64,000 nucleotides of DNA from Didymella arachidicola (taxonomy: Eukaryota; Ascomycota; Dothideomycetes; Pleosporales; Didymellaceae): the NCBI GenBank assembly GCA_016630955.3, contig CM049997.1, positions 248,001-312,000 of the forward strand, written 5' to 3'. This document shows positions 11,966 to 23,892 of the stretch, piece by piece (position 1 is the stretch's first letter; each line of letters starts with the position of its first letter). The notes beneath the pieces were generated by a model. It had not been told where the DNA came from. It made no database searches and saw nothing but the letters and a program-made list of their open reading frames with translations. The position numbers and the translations under genes are program-made.

Positions 11966-14682
11966 ATGGGAGAAATATCCACCAGCCCTGTCCCACCTGA
12001 CATAATGGAGCGTCGCTCTGTCGTCTTCTCGCAGCCTAGCCCAGGCATGGTTGTGCAAGAGGGCGAGAGCGGTTTCAAAGAAGAGCTCTCTCGATTATAC
12101 GACCCAGCAGAGAGCAACGCTGCAGAACAGCTTGTCGATCTCAAAAATGCCCTCAGGACTGCCGATACCGACAGTTTCTGGTCTCTTCTCACAAAGGGTC
12201 TTGCAAGCATCGCTGACGCCCAGTATGCTTTTGTCTCGAAGAGGATCTTGGTCGATGAAAAAAACGTTGCGGTAGAGATGCCCCCGATTGGAGAGCCTGG
12301 GTCATGTTTGATGGGAGAAGCCTTCTATATCAACGATGATCAAGGCAAAGGTCCTGGCCACCTTCGCAACTTCAAGTACCATGCATACCAGTGCCCCTGT
12401 GCCTACATGAAGCACGATAAGATTTTTGTCATCCCGGAGCGACTCAACGATTTCATCGTCGACAACCCGAACGACCTGATCATACCAGGAGAAGCATACC
12501 TAGGAGTCCCACTTTTCGCCGAGGGAAAGTGCTTCGCACACTTTGGAGTCATGTGGGGGAAAGAGGGTGCTGCTAGACGGACGTTGAGCTGGGGGTTCCT
12601 CGAGACCCTATTCCACGCTCTTGAGGACATGATCTTGGAGCGGGTGCTCGAGGGAGATAAGTTTGCAGAATCAGCACATGTCGTACAGAAAGAACAGCCC
12701 AAAGTCGTCCCACACAAGGCCATCTCTGTCGCCCAGTCTTTCAAGCCATACGCCAGAAGCCTATCCCACGAGCTGAGAACACCCATGCAAGGCGTCGTGG
12801 GCATGCTTGATGTCATGATGGCAAACGTAAAGGAAGCTTCCGAGACCATGGATATTGATCTGCGAACTCGCCGTATGCTCGACACGTTGAAGGAGAATAT
12901 CGAGGCCGTGCAGGGTACGCAACCCTCAATTCAGTTGAGAGCCAATACTAATTCCAAGCAGACAGCTCCAGACGTGCCGTTGAGGCAGCCGACAACGTAG
13001 TCCATGCGTACGACATGAACATGGGTGTTCCTGAGACGCCCGTTTCTCCATTGGACAAGTCCCCCAACCAGTGGAACACTTTTTGGCGAGAGGCCCGGCC
13101 AGAATTCGCTCGACCAAAGTACCTGGGCGCAAGCAATGATGTGAATCGACAGCAGCGGGGGTTGAAGAGACGGAGAGAAAATGCCCAATGGGAGGAGAGC
13201 CAGGCTCGTGTAATCCGCCCTATCAGACGTCGAACTCGTGACACCTTTTCCGAGGAGTCATCCATTCGTGGATCGATATCTTGTCCCCCGCAGACCAGCC
13301 TGACAGAAAGCGAAAAGATGGACATGTGTCAGGGTCGCTGCAGCAGCTCGACAAGCTTTCCCGGGGTTGTTACCGGACACCAGAAGACACCAAGTCTTTG
13401 CCATACCAACATCAGAGAGGTTCTGCACTATGTGATCACAGATGCACTCAAAGTCGGTGGAAGACCAGACTCTGCGATTGCTGAGGCGACTGACTACGGC
13501 GAACGCATTGAGGTGCGGACAAGAAGCTCCAACGGAGAAGTGTCTACGAAGTGGGTCGAATGGAGCGTGTCACCAGGTGTTCCGGACTCAATCCTCATCG
13601 ATGAGAAAGATCTTGCCAAGGTTGTGTCGTGTGTGACACTCAATGCCATCAAGTTCACACAGAACGGTTCGATCACACTCGAAGCTACACTGAGCGAAAA
13701 GGGCCGCTACGTTGTTATCAACGTCAAGGACACCGGATCAGGAATCCCTGCTGCGTTCCTGCCCAACCTTTTCAAGCCTTTCTCCCGAGAAGACGATTCG
13801 ACTACACGACAGAGCGAAGGCCTGGGTCTTGGCCTCATGGTAGCCAAGGGTCTCACCAGGAAGCTTGGTGGTGACCTCTTCTGCCTACGCTCGCACGTGT
13901 CTGGTCCGAAGAAAGGATCAGAGTTTGAACTGCGCGTCCCACTTATAGCAGGCGATGTCTGCAGCCGCCCTTCATCACCATTCGGCTCGCCAACTCCCTC
14001 CATTCGAGCTCGGATGTCTAATGAGCGTGAGATCCCTCGCCTTGACGTGGACAGGGAACCAATCACACCGCCGCTTTCTTCGGAACCGTTTGTCGGCGAG
14101 TCGCGTCAAGTTCTCATTAACGGCATGGACACTCCGGCCGTTGTAGTTCAAACGACACCGTCATCGAACGTTCTTGGACTACTTTCCCCGCGTAGAACTT
14201 CGTCTCCTCTTCGTCATCCATCGAGAGAGATATCCAAGAAAGCTCCCGTACCCAAGCTTGCCGAAGAGCTACCACTCAACATCCTTGCTGTCGACGACAA
14301 CGCCATCAACAGGCGCGTGTTGCAGAACATGCTCAACAGGTTGGGCTATAAGAATGTTGAGACAGCCTGCAATGGTATAGATGCAATCGAGGTTATGCAT
14401 CGTAACTCATTCGCTCCCGCCTCTGAGGCCATCGACCTGGTCCTCATGGATCTTTGGATGCCACACCTCGATGGCTTCCAGGCAGCCACAAGTATTCTCC
14501 GAATGCCAGAGCTCATTGAGAGCGGTCGTGTACCAACCATTCTGGCTGTGACCGCCGATGTCACCGATGCTGCGCTGGACAAGGCTGCCAGCAGCGGCAT
14601 GAAGGGCTATGTAACCAAGCCCTTCGTAACCAGGGATCTCGTCAGGTTGATCCGGACGTACTGTGCGACTCGAGAGTCGTAA
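11966..14682 (+). CDS. soluble hybrid sensor histidine kinase with GAF-like domain
   Basis: Two exons, 11966-12914 and 12962-14682 (47-nt intron), give 889 residues. Order: N-terminal GAF-like sensor (about 60-240), dimerisation/phosphoacceptor box SLSHELRTPMQG with H268, a long polar insert of about 220 residues, HATPase domain with N-box NAIKFT (N544), G1 box VKDTGSGIP and G2 box GLGLGLMVAKGL, then a receiver domain with the acidic pair in AVDDNAINRR, phospho-aspartate D813 in LMDLWMP and lysine in VTKPF. No membrane segment is seen, so it is probably cytosolic or nuclear. It should pass phosphate from H268 to D813 and on to a YPD1-type carrier. The start is uncertain: the frame stays open to an ATG at 11609 (1008 residues), but that extension looks unconserved and contains a good intron donor at 11869, so it may be leader. 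Confidence 0.88.
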
Positions 14683-15764
14683 GATCCCTGGCATTTTCGC
14701 TTCATCCCAACACGATAGTGTTTGGCTCTATTCTATTTACATAATCTGCGTTCGATGCACAGATGCCCCACGGTCGCAGACCTTGGACTAAGGGCTAAAA
14801 GTCCCATGGCGTATGGATTTGGCATGGGCATGATGATCATGATAGCGTTCTGCAAGACCGGCGAAGTTTCTACCGGCACGGTTTGATTCCCCTGGCCCGA
14901 TGGCCTCGTTGCAGCGATGCGACGAATGCGCGCTGCGAGGCAGTGCTGCGTGTCTAGTAATACAAACATACATCAATCATTGTCTTTGACGATTCTGCCT
15001 GTGAGTTGTACAGTTTAGGTGACGACGACATCCCTGCAAAGATCACAATGCGGCTCTGCGAGAGAGCTGTCTGCAGCGCGACGCAAACACAGAGCCGCAT
15101 GGCCGTGCGCAGTGTCGAGGTCTTTCAACCCCTCCGTGATGGTTAAGCGCTGGACGTGGGGGAGGCCGTGCCGACCTGCCGTTCGCAGCGCAATCTGGCT
15201 GGCGATTGTGCAGCTGCTTGCAGGCAACGCTTCATGTTCAATATTCAAGGATCGTGGACATCCCAAGACCTCTAAAGCAAACAATTACTTGAGGCTCCGC
15301 TCGAGCAAATCGCAGCCGCAGACGTGAAACGTGGACTTACTCCGCGGTGGCTGGTGAGTGAGTGATGACTTCCTCGCACGGACTGGCGCCGTTGTGCTTT
15401 GGAGTGTGTGGCGCATCATGAGCTAACTGAGAGGACAGATTTCTTGAAACTTCAGAACTCTTCTGCCGATTTCCAGATTCGCTTTAAGCCGTCTGTGCCC
15501 CGAGGCTTCCAAGATTCGAGAGGCTTCTTCTTCGTCTGTCCTTTTCAAGCACCCCTCTCCAGTACTGCAGGACTGCGAAAGTGCAGCGACGAGAGCGACG
15601 AGCCGAGTACCCTTGCGCATAGAATCAGTAGTCCGACCGCAATCCTATCTTCGAGGACGTCAAGCCCCACACGTTCCCTCTGCGTCCACACGCCGTACAC
15701 CTCTTTGACAATTGGCGACAAACCACGAGCAAAGATACCGCGAACAATTCGCTGCATAGAGAGC
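14683..15764. other. intergenic region with SERCA leader
   Basis: About 1.1 kb. Between 15399 and 15764 the frame is open and in phase with the pump, but contains no in-frame ATG before 15765, so it is read as 5' leader. No other gene is supported. Confidence 0.5.
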
Positions 15765-18700
15765 ATGGACAACGCGTTTACAAGAACGCCCGCCGAGGCG
15801 CTCAAGCACTTCGAGGTCACAGAGGAGAAAGGTCTTTCAGAACAGCAGGTGAAGAGCTTACGGAAGAAGCACGGCAAGAATGGTGAGTCGGCGACAATGT
15901 ACGGCTGAGCGTGCAATCCAACATACTGACCGACGAGCAGCGCTGCCTGAGGAGCCACCGACACCCATCTGGGAGCTCATCCTGGAGCAATTCAAGGACC
16001 AGCTGGTCATAATATTGCTTGGTTCTGCTGCCGTATCCTTTGTCCTTGCGCTCTTCGACAACGAGGAGGGCTGGACTGCCTTCGTAGACCCCGCAGTTGT
16101 AGGTACCACTATCTTCTGTCCCCTTAATGTGCGCTAACAGCGTTGCTCAAAGATCCTTACAATCCTCATCCTCAACTCCGTCGTCGGTGTATCGCAAGAA
16201 ACCAGCGCGGAGAAGGCTATCGCTGCGCTTCAAGAATACTCTGCGAACGAAGCCAAGGTTGTCCGCGATGGAGCCATCAAGCGTGTCAAGGCCGACGATC
16301 TGGTGCCGGGTGACATCGTATCTGTGGCAATTGGCGACAGGATCCCTGCGGATTGCAGGATTCTCTCAATATCAAGCAACAGCTTCATGGTCGACCAGTC
16401 GATCCTGACGGGCGAGAGCGAGAGCGTGAACAAGGACACCCGAGTTGTGACGGATCAGGATGCGGTCAAGCAGGATCAGGTCAACATGCTGTTCTCTGGA
16501 ACGACAGTCGTCAACGGACACGCGAACGCCATTGTGGCCCTGACAGGCCCGAATACAGCTATTGGAGACATCCACGACAGTATCACATCGCAGATCTCGC
16601 AGCCCACTCCCCTCAAGGAGAAGCTCAACGACTTCGGCGATTCGCTTGCCAAGGTCATTACCGCTATTTGCATACTTGTCTGGCTTATCAACATTCGCAA
16701 CTTTAGCGATCCGTCTCACGGTGGCTTCACCAAAGGTGCCATCTACTACCTCAAGATCGCGGTTTCGCTTGGTGTGGCCGCTATTCCTGAAGGCCTTGCC
16801 GTCGTCATTACCACTTGCCTCGCTCTTGGAACCCGCAAGATGGCTGCCAGAAACGCCGTTGTTCGCAGCCTCCCCTCTGTCGAGACCCTAGGAAGCTGCA
16901 GTGTTATCTGCTCCGACAAGACCGGTACCTTGACCACCAACCAGATGAGCGTCAACAAGGTCGTCTTCATCAACGAGGCTGGCAATGGTCTTGAGGAATT
17001 TGACATCGAAGGGACCAGCTTTGCCCCAGAGGGTCAGGTCTCCTTCAACGGAAAGGCCATCGACAACCTCGCTGCATCATCTGCTACCGTTCGTCAGATC
17101 TGCGAGGTCTCAGCACTTTGCAATGACGCATCATTGGCTTACGACTCAAAGAACGGCACCTACGGAATCGTAGGTGAGCCCACCGAAGGAGCTCTCCGCG
17201 TTCTCGCTGAGAAGATTGGTACTCCTGACGCCCGGCTCAACCTGAGCAAGACCACCATCTCTCCCGAGAGCCGCCTTCACTTCTCTAGCAGGTACTACGA
17301 ACAACACGCTACCCGTCAAGCCACTTACGAGTTCTCCCGCGACCGCAAGAGTATGTCCGTCTTGGTCAGCGATCGTCAGACTGGCGGCCAGCGACTGTTG
17401 GTCAAGGGTGCTCCCGAATCTATCCTTGCTCGTTGCACCTCAGTCCTTGTTGGCAAAGACGGCAAGAAGGTACAGCTCAACAACCAGCTCAGCAACTTGA
17501 TTCAACAGGAAATCGTTGACTACGGTAACCGTGGTCTCCGTGTCATTGCCATTGCTGCTGTTGACGATGTTTCAAAGAACCTGCTTCTCAACAAGGCTAA
17601 GACTACCAAGGAGTACGCGCAGCTCGAACAAAACATGACCTTGATCGGCCTCGTCGGCATGCTGGACCCTCCTCGCCCTGAGGTCCGTGCTTCAATCCAG
17701 GAATGTCGTTCTGCTGGTATCCGTGTCATCGTCATTACTGGTGATAATCAAAACACTGCTGAGGCTATCTGCAGACAGATTGGTGTCTTTGGTCAGAACG
17801 AGAACCTCACTGGCAAGAGCTTCACTGGTCGCCAATTCGATGATTTGAGCGAGGCCGAGCAGATGGAGGCCGCAAAGCATGCCTCACTGTTCTCTCGTGT
17901 TGAGCCCACCCACAAGTCAAAGCTGGTTGACCTCCTTCAGCAAGCTGGCGAGGTCGTCGCCATGACTGGTGACGGTGTCAATGATGCACCTGCGCTGAAG
18001 AAGGCCGACATTGGTGTTGCTATGGGCTCTGGTACCGATGTCGCCAAGCTCGCTGCCGACATGGTTCTCGTTGATGACAACTTCGCTACAATCGAGGGCG
18101 CTGTTGAGGAGGGTCGTTCGATCTACAACAACACCCAGCAGTTCATCCGCTATCTCATTTCGTCCAACATCGGAGAAGTGGTTTCCATCTTCCTCACCGC
18201 CGCGGCGGGTATGCCCGAGGCCCTCATCCCCGTCCAGCTCCTTTGGGTGAACCTTGTTACCGACGGTCTTCCTGCAACAGCACTCTCGTTCAACCCTCCT
18301 GACCATGACATCATGAAGCGTCAGCCCCGCAAGCGCGACGAGCCGCTTATTGGCGGCTGGTTGTTTTTCCGTTACATGGTTATCGGTACCTATGTCGGTG
18401 CTGCAACGGTTGGTGGTTACGCTTGGTGGTTCATGTTCAACTCCGAGGGTCCTCAGATCTCGTTCTACCAGCTCAGCCATTTCCACCGCTGCGCCTCCCA
18501 GTTCCCTGAGATCGGCTGCGACATATTCGCCAACGCGTCTGCGCAGGCTGCCTCCACCGTCTCGCTGTCTATCCTGGTCGTTATCGAGATGCTGAACGCT
18601 ATGAACGCTCTCAGCTCGTCTGAGTCCCTGCTCACCCTGCCTTTGTGGAAGAACATGATGCTCGTCTATGCCATCTGCCTGTCTATGGCTCTGCACTTTG

Positions 18701-18897
18701 CGCTCCTCTACATACCCTTCTTGCAGGGTCTGTTCAGCGTTGTGCCGCTCAACTGGAACGAGTGGAAGGCCGTCCTATACATCAGCTTGCCCATCATCCC
18801 GCTCGACGAAGGACTCAAATACCTTGAGCGCAAGTTCTTCATCCAAACTTCGAATGTCGACAACATTGTGCAGAACGGACGGCCGAAGAAAGAATAG
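15765..18897 (+). CDS. SERCA-type calcium-transporting P-type ATPase
   Basis: Pumps Ca2+ from cytosol into the endoplasmic reticulum or a related store, using ATP. Exons 15765-15882, 15941-16098, 16153-18897 give 1006 residues, typical of P2A pumps. Seen in order: N-terminal cation ATPase segment (ALKHFEV...GLSEQQV), first membrane helices, actuator loop TGES in SILTGESESV, membrane helix 4 with AAIPEGLAVVIT (the PEGL calcium-site motif), phosphorylation site D347 in SDKTGTLTTNQM, KGAPES in the nucleotide domain, hinge MTGDGVNDAPALKKADIG, and helix 6 LWVNLVTDGLPATALSFNPPD, also part of the calcium site. All catalytic motifs are intact. The 3' splice site of intron 2 is taken at 16152 because a CAG at 16140 would add four residues to a conserved helix and probably belongs to the branch site (GCTAAC). 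Confidence 0.96.
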
Positions 18898-19827
18898 AGC
18901 TTCCAGGATGTATCAAATGTGGAAGACGGAAGAAAACGAAGCTTATGTACCATATTGGGCGTGCATATAGAAAGCAAGAAGTCTGTGTGTGGCTATAGAT
19001 CTGATGTCTCCGTCCTGGTTGGATGAGACAGGCTTGTGTATAATTTGCATGTTGAGAATAGAATCGTACTACGCTCCACCTCTTGTCTTGTCGTCTGCTA
19101 CAGTACATTGCAACACACCTATGCTACCAAAAGATCTTCAATTGAATCGATCGCATATACTGCACTTGGCGTGCTGATGACTGTTGTATCTCAATTCAGC
19201 TCTCGCAACAAGGTCGGCACAATGTATCTCGCAATCACTGCTCTCGCTATCGCTCACGCCTGCGCTCTACCAAATACACCCTGCTGAACCTCCTTCTCCG
19301 TCGCGGCAACCGGCATGCCGCTCTTCACCCCTCACGGGTCAGCCATCTACGCAAATCAGAGCGTCGCCACTTCCACTCCTTCTTCCACCCCCCCCCCCCC
19401 CCCCCCCCTCCCCCCCCAAAAAAAAAAAAAAAAAAAAAGACGTCTTGCGTCCCGGTAAAGCAGAATGCTACTGCATGATAGATGAGTTCGGGAGTTCCAA
19501 CGCGCAGGGTGTCTGGGTGGGCAATCATCGTAGTGATGAGCAGGTGTGTAGCGACAGAGTGACTTGTAATCCCACAGATAAGAGGATTAACTCGGAGTAT
19601 TGAGCGACAACCTTTTGTCTTTGCTACATGGATATTGGAGATACACGGACCAGAGTTAAAGCAACCATTCCGAGCGTTTAACCCCAAATTGATCGATTCA
19701 AGTCGTCATTTAGCGTGTCGAGAATCACATCGTAACGAAAGGAACCTCATCGTTGCTCTGGGTGGGGGTGTCATCATTGTCTTGGTTTCTCGTGCCTGAC
19801 TACGTTTCTAGTCTTGCGCGAAGCTAG
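18898..19827. other. intergenic region between SERCA and NFX1-like gene
   Basis: About 930 bases between convergent genes. Contains the homopolymer block at 19388-19438; nothing else recognised. Confidence 0.5.
19388..19438. repeat. homopolymer block C21-T-C8-A21
   Basis: A run of 21 C (19388-19408), one T, 8 C (19410-19417) and then 21 A (19418-19438). It is a simple-sequence tract in the 3' intergenic region between two convergent genes. Run lengths may be inexact because homopolymers are error-prone in sequencing. Confidence 0.9.
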
Positions 19828-22800
19828 CTACACGTCATCCAGATCAGACCAACGTCCCAACAGTTCACCTGGCTTAGTCGAGATAGACGTTTCGTCTGCA
19901 GAAGCGTCTGCCAGGCCCCTGCTTCTCGGTCTCGAAGGCCCATCGTCCTCGCTGACAGTACCACTGTTAGCACCACTAGCTTTGTCTTTCTCTTCCTTTT
20001 CCTCCTCCTCCTCTTCAGCAGCTTCCCAGTCATCAACAACAGGGGCGGGCTTCTCCTTCTTCTTCTTGCTGCTCAAACTCAAAACAGAAAAACCACCTTT
20101 GTTTCCGAAAGGTGTGCTTCTCTGGACCTGGCGTGACGGGATGCCCCTAGAAGCCGCCACTTGACTCCAGCCCGAGCCAGGACCAATATCGGACTCCTTG
20201 CGGAGCACGTTCAGTGACGCGTCTGTGCGAGCGAGCTGCAAGGATCCGACTTTCTGCGCAGTGAATGCTTGTGACAACGGTGTCTTGACGGACTCGAGCA
20301 TCGTCTGCATCTCGCGCTCAGGGATGTTGAGGCGAGCAGCTAATGGAGGCTTCAGCGAGACTGCGTCAATGGGTAGAAAGCTTATGTCGAATTCGAGAGG
20401 AAAATTGGTCTGCGGAAGGACGTTCTTGATGACCATACCGACTTCCTCAATCGTAAGAGCGAATCGTGGGTTCAGGATCAAGAATGAGTTGTAGGGATCG
20501 CCGGTAGTGTTGCTCGGTTTTGGTCGAAGAGGAGCAGGTGCTGGTGCAGCAGGAATGGGACGCTGCACTTGACGTGTCCTTGCGCACTCCGCAAGAGTCT
20601 TCATCGGCGCCATGACGAACTTTGGTGTCTTGAAGACTGCAACGTGACGATGGGGCTCGGGATCCATACTCTCCGTATCAAAGCCGAAGTCCTCTGCTAG
20701 GTAGTGGATGAACTTGCGCTGATGCTTTGGCATTGGTTTGAACCTGAGCCGTTTTTCCTCATCGTCGGCTGCGAACAACCTAAGGCGTTTCTCGTGGGCT
20801 GCTGCCCATGTCGAATGCTCCACGTAGAGATTGAGCGTGATGTCGGAATAAGGCACATGGTCGGTCTCATGTTCGGGATCGACATTGAGCGCCAATGCAA
20901 GCTTGCGGTTACGCTCAAGACGAGCGCATTCCTCATCACACTTCAAGGCCTTCTTGCTGTTGCCTTCGCTGGATTTCGAAGCATTACACTTCGTTTCCTG
21001 TTTGATCCTCTGACACTCACAAGTAATGATAATCTTGTGCTGACAAGACCTATCTTCTTTGCATGGCTGCGGGAAATGGCAGGGCGCCATATCAGGGTGA
21101 CCACAGGCGCTCAACTCCTTACCGCAAGTCTGCTTGCAAGGTTCTTCGCACTCACCGCCGCGGTGACATTGCTTCTGGCATTTGTGTATGCCGCACCTCA
21201 AGGTACGACCGCAGACCTCGCCACAGCGCACTTCGCTGAGCCAGCAGGGCTGGTTCTTGATAACATTTTTGCCGCATAAGCAACTCTTCGTCGTCAAGTA
21301 TGGGCACTTAGGGCAGTCTTCTTCGTCGCCGTGACAGTTGTGGCCAACTTGAGGGTGACCGCAGTTCTTGGGTCGCTCGCAAGGGAAGCGGCATAGCGGT
21401 GGCCGAGTACCACAGGGAAGGGGAGGTTGCAATACTGTTCGACCACAATTGCAACTAATCTCGTCGAAGATGGCGTCCCGACAAGTACCACAAGGACCTT
21501 TGTGACAGAGCTCCTGACAGCGATGCTCGGAGTTGCCGCATTTCAGCTGGCGACCACAAGCACGTGTGCAGATGTGCTCTGCTTCAAAGTTATCCCCGGG
21601 TCTTTGCGCTGCTGAGTTCAGAGGGCGTGGCTTCCTTCGAGTCGCCTGGCGTTCAGCTGCTTTGCGCTCGCCAGCACAGCAGTGCTCACCACACTCGTGT
21701 CGCCCACAGTTGAGCGCAACGCGACAAATTCGCATACATTGAGGAGCCTCCTCAGTTCCCTGATGACATACAGTTGAAAATGAATTGCGCACGCATCTGC
21801 AGGCAATAGTGACTGTTTCCATACAAGGCCTGCACTCGCCCTGATGACACGGTTGCTTGCACTTGTGACCGCAATTCAGCGTGTTGTTGCAAGGTTTGGA
21901 GCAGTTTGGAATAGGATCTTCGCAAGTCTCACGGCGAGCATCTGATATTTCCGATAGGCGCGTCTTGCCACACGGACAATGAGTCACAGCGTCTCGGGAT
22001 CGTGGGCAATGGGCCGGGTCAGCGTTCTGTCGGTGGCATGCTTGTTTGCAAGCATGCTTGCCGCAGTCATACAGACGACCGCAGACGTTTGGACACTGAA
22101 AGGTTCCAGTCCACTCCTCAACGGTAGCAGTACCGTCCGCTGCAGTGTGACGCTGTCGGCTATGCTTCGTCTCCTCACGATCGCAGCACATGATGTCTTT
22201 CTGGATCTGACCGCAGTAGCAGCGTGCCGGAACGCGGACATCGCACGCTCCACATGGCCCTTCGTGGCATGGCCGCGAGCAGCGATGTTCTCCACAAGCC
22301 AGTAGTTCGCCGCACACCTCCCCACAACTCCAACCATGTTCGTAATCTGTATCAACACACTTTCGAGTAACAGACTTGCTGCCACAAAAACAATGCTGAG
22401 TCGGTCCCATCAAGGAACAAGGGGGGCAAGGTCCTGCGTGACAAGTCATGCCACACGGATGAGGGCATTTCTTCGGTAGGATCCGCGGTCGAGAACAGGT
22501 CTGTCCGCAGGAAAATGGTGGCAGTCCGGTAACTGGCTTGGGGTCGAGCTCTTTCTCACACCAGCACGAGAAGTTCTTCGGCAAAACATCTTTCGGGAGA
22601 TTGCACCCAGGACAGCGCCATTGCCTCGGCGGCGGTGCTTCGCCGTCCTGGGCTTGCTGACGAGCAGCTGCTGACCCTTCGTTGGTCGACCACTTCTTTA
22701 TACAGCCCAAGTGAAAAACTGTCCAACATGTCCGGCAGGACCACACTCCCTTTGAACGACGCTTGATGTCTTCGGTGCAAATCGCGCATTCGTAGTGACC

Positions 22801-23370
22801 GTTGTCAATGTCTTCGTGGGTTCTGGTGGCAATATCCGGTGCGGTCGACTTCGGTAGTTGCGGCTGCTTCTCCCTTGGTGCTCTTGGTTTGCGACCGATT
22901 AGAGGCCTTCCTGGCTCGAACTCAGGCGCATCTGCTTGCAAACTTGCTGAAGCCGCTGATTCTGCGTCGTCCTCAGTCGTCAGCTGGCCTCCGAACTGGC
23001 GACCGCCACCAGCCGTACGCTGAGGGAACCGTTGTGCTCCACCTCTTCCTGATCCGCCTCTTCCTGGACCACCATTCCCACGTTGCCCCCCTCTTGCTGG
23101 TGCAGGCGCTGGCGTTGAAGCTGAATTCTCGCTGGGCATGGTTTGCAAGACCTGTGATGGAACTAAAGAATGACCGCCTCGGCCCCTGCCTCGCCCTCTG
23201 CCACTTCTCCCTCCTCTTTGTGTCTGCAGCGCTCCATTTGCTTGCCCCTCATTCTGACCTTCTGGGGCGTTCGGCGCACGATTGCGGTTTCGGTTTCGTC
23301 GTCTTCCCCGAGAGGTTCCGTCTGCCCCAGAAGCGTCTGTTGGTGCTTGCGCAATTGCAGTTGTCGACAT
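19828..23370 (-). CDS. NFX1-type zinc-finger protein with R3H domain
   Basis: One uninterrupted frame of 1180 residues. The first in-frame ATG is at 23370; the open frame upstream of it has no ATG. Order: low-complexity N-terminus rich in Arg, Gly and Gln (RG-like repeats); a RING/PHD-like finger at about 195-260 (YECAICTEDI, CRTCWTVFHLGCI, WRCPGC); a long series of NF-X1 cysteine/histidine fingers (about 270-800, e.g. CGHKCKQPCHQGEC); an R3H single-stranded nucleic-acid-binding domain at about 840-900 (HYLAEDFGFD); and a Lys/Glu-rich C-terminus. This is the architecture of human NFX1 and yeast FAP1, which act as transcriptional or ubiquitin-linked regulators; FAP1 binds FKBP12. The role here is inferred from architecture. 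It is divergent from BIG1, with about 520 bases between start codons. Confidence 0.93.
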   Translation of the reverse strand: MSTTAIAQAPTDASGADGTSRGRRRNRNRNRAPNAPEGQNEGQANGALQTQRGGRSGRGRGRGRGGHSLVPSQVLQTMPSENSASTPAPAPARGGQRGNGGPGRGGSGRGGAQRFPQRTAGGGRQFGGQLTTEDDAESAASASLQADAPEFEPGRPLIGRKPRAPREKQPQLPKSTAPDIATRTHEDIDNGHYECAICTEDIKRRSKGVWSCRTCWTVFHLGCIKKWSTNEGSAAARQQAQDGEAPPPRQWRCPGCNLPKDVLPKNFSCWCEKELDPKPVTGLPPFSCGQTCSRPRILPKKCPHPCGMTCHAGPCPPCSLMGPTQHCFCGSKSVTRKCVDTDYEHGWSCGEVCGELLACGEHRCSRPCHEGPCGACDVRVPARCYCGQIQKDIMCCDREETKHSRQRHTAADGTATVEEWTGTFQCPNVCGRLYDCGKHACKQACHRQNADPAHCPRSRDAVTHCPCGKTRLSEISDARRETCEDPIPNCSKPCNNTLNCGHKCKQPCHQGECRPCMETVTIACRCVRNSFSTVCHQGTEEAPQCMRICRVALNCGRHECGEHCCAGERKAAERQATRRKPRPLNSAAQRPGDNFEAEHICTRACGRQLKCGNSEHRCQELCHKGPCGTCRDAIFDEISCNCGRTVLQPPLPCGTRPPLCRFPCERPKNCGHPQVGHNCHGDEEDCPKCPYLTTKSCLCGKNVIKNQPCWLSEVRCGEVCGRTLRCGIHKCQKQCHRGGECEEPCKQTCGKELSACGHPDMAPCHFPQPCKEDRSCQHKIIITCECQRIKQETKCNASKSSEGNSKKALKCDEECARLERNRKLALALNVDPEHETDHVPYSDITLNLYVEHSTWAAAHEKRLRLFAADDEEKRLRFKPMPKHQRKFIHYLAEDFGFDTESMDPEPHRHVAVFKTPKFVMAPMKTLAECARTRQVQRPIPAAPAPAPLRPKPSNTTGDPYNSFLILNPRFALTIEEVGMVIKNVLPQTNFPLEFDISFLPIDAVSLKPPLAARLNIPEREMQTMLESVKTPLSQAFTAQKVGSLQLARTDASLNVLRKESDIGPGSGWSQVAASRGIPSRQVQRSTPFGNKGGFSVLSLSSKKKKEKPAPVVDDWEAAEEEEEEKEEKDKASGANSGTVSEDDGPSRPRSRGLADASADETSISTKPGELLGRWSDLDDV

Positions 23371-23892
23371 GATGTGCGAGGGTGTGGTGACAGCTTCTAT
23401 TGTCGATTGCAGGATGGTCGCTTGTGGCAAGCTTGAATGGAAGAAGATCGGCAGACTGAGGACTACCTCCAGGCTCTAGTAAATGTATGGCCTGCTGAAC
23501 GCGGAAAAGAAAGGTCGAGCTGCGGAAGCTTTGTCGAGGGAGCAAGCAGAGTGGCGTGCAGTTATAATATCTTCGCCCCAGGGAAGAGAGGCTAGCGCGG
23601 GCTTCCAGAGAGTGCACTGGCCGGCGGATGAGTCGAAGTCTGTCACAGGCAGCCAGGCACCAAGCAGAAGGGTCCGGTGAAATGCGGGCCCGGGTCTGGG
23701 TGGCGCAGTGCGGCTGGCAGGTCTTTGGTGACTCTGTGACTGTTCGCCGTGTTCGCGTTGCTGCCGAAATTCTGACTGAGCGCGTCATACCCTGCCGGCT
23801 TATCTTCGGGCGAGTGTCTTATTGCCGCTGCGGCAGACATCGTGCAGAGCTGCAGACCATCGCGACCCTCAACACCACGAGCCAACGACAAC
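23371..23892. other. divergent promoter region of the NFX1-like gene and BIG1
   Basis: About 520 bases between opposite start codons. It must hold both promoters. No TATA box or repeat stands out. Antisense open frames here have no features of real proteins. Confidence 0.5.

Noticed and set aside
17917..18696. 259-residue minus-strand frame inside the calcium pump gene
   Set aside because: Shadow of a strongly codon-biased gene; the plus strand encodes intact P-type ATPase motifs throughout.
23371..23430. Frame extension upstream of the NFX1-like start
   Set aside because: No ATG in the extension; the first in-frame ATG at 23370 begins a typical N-terminus.
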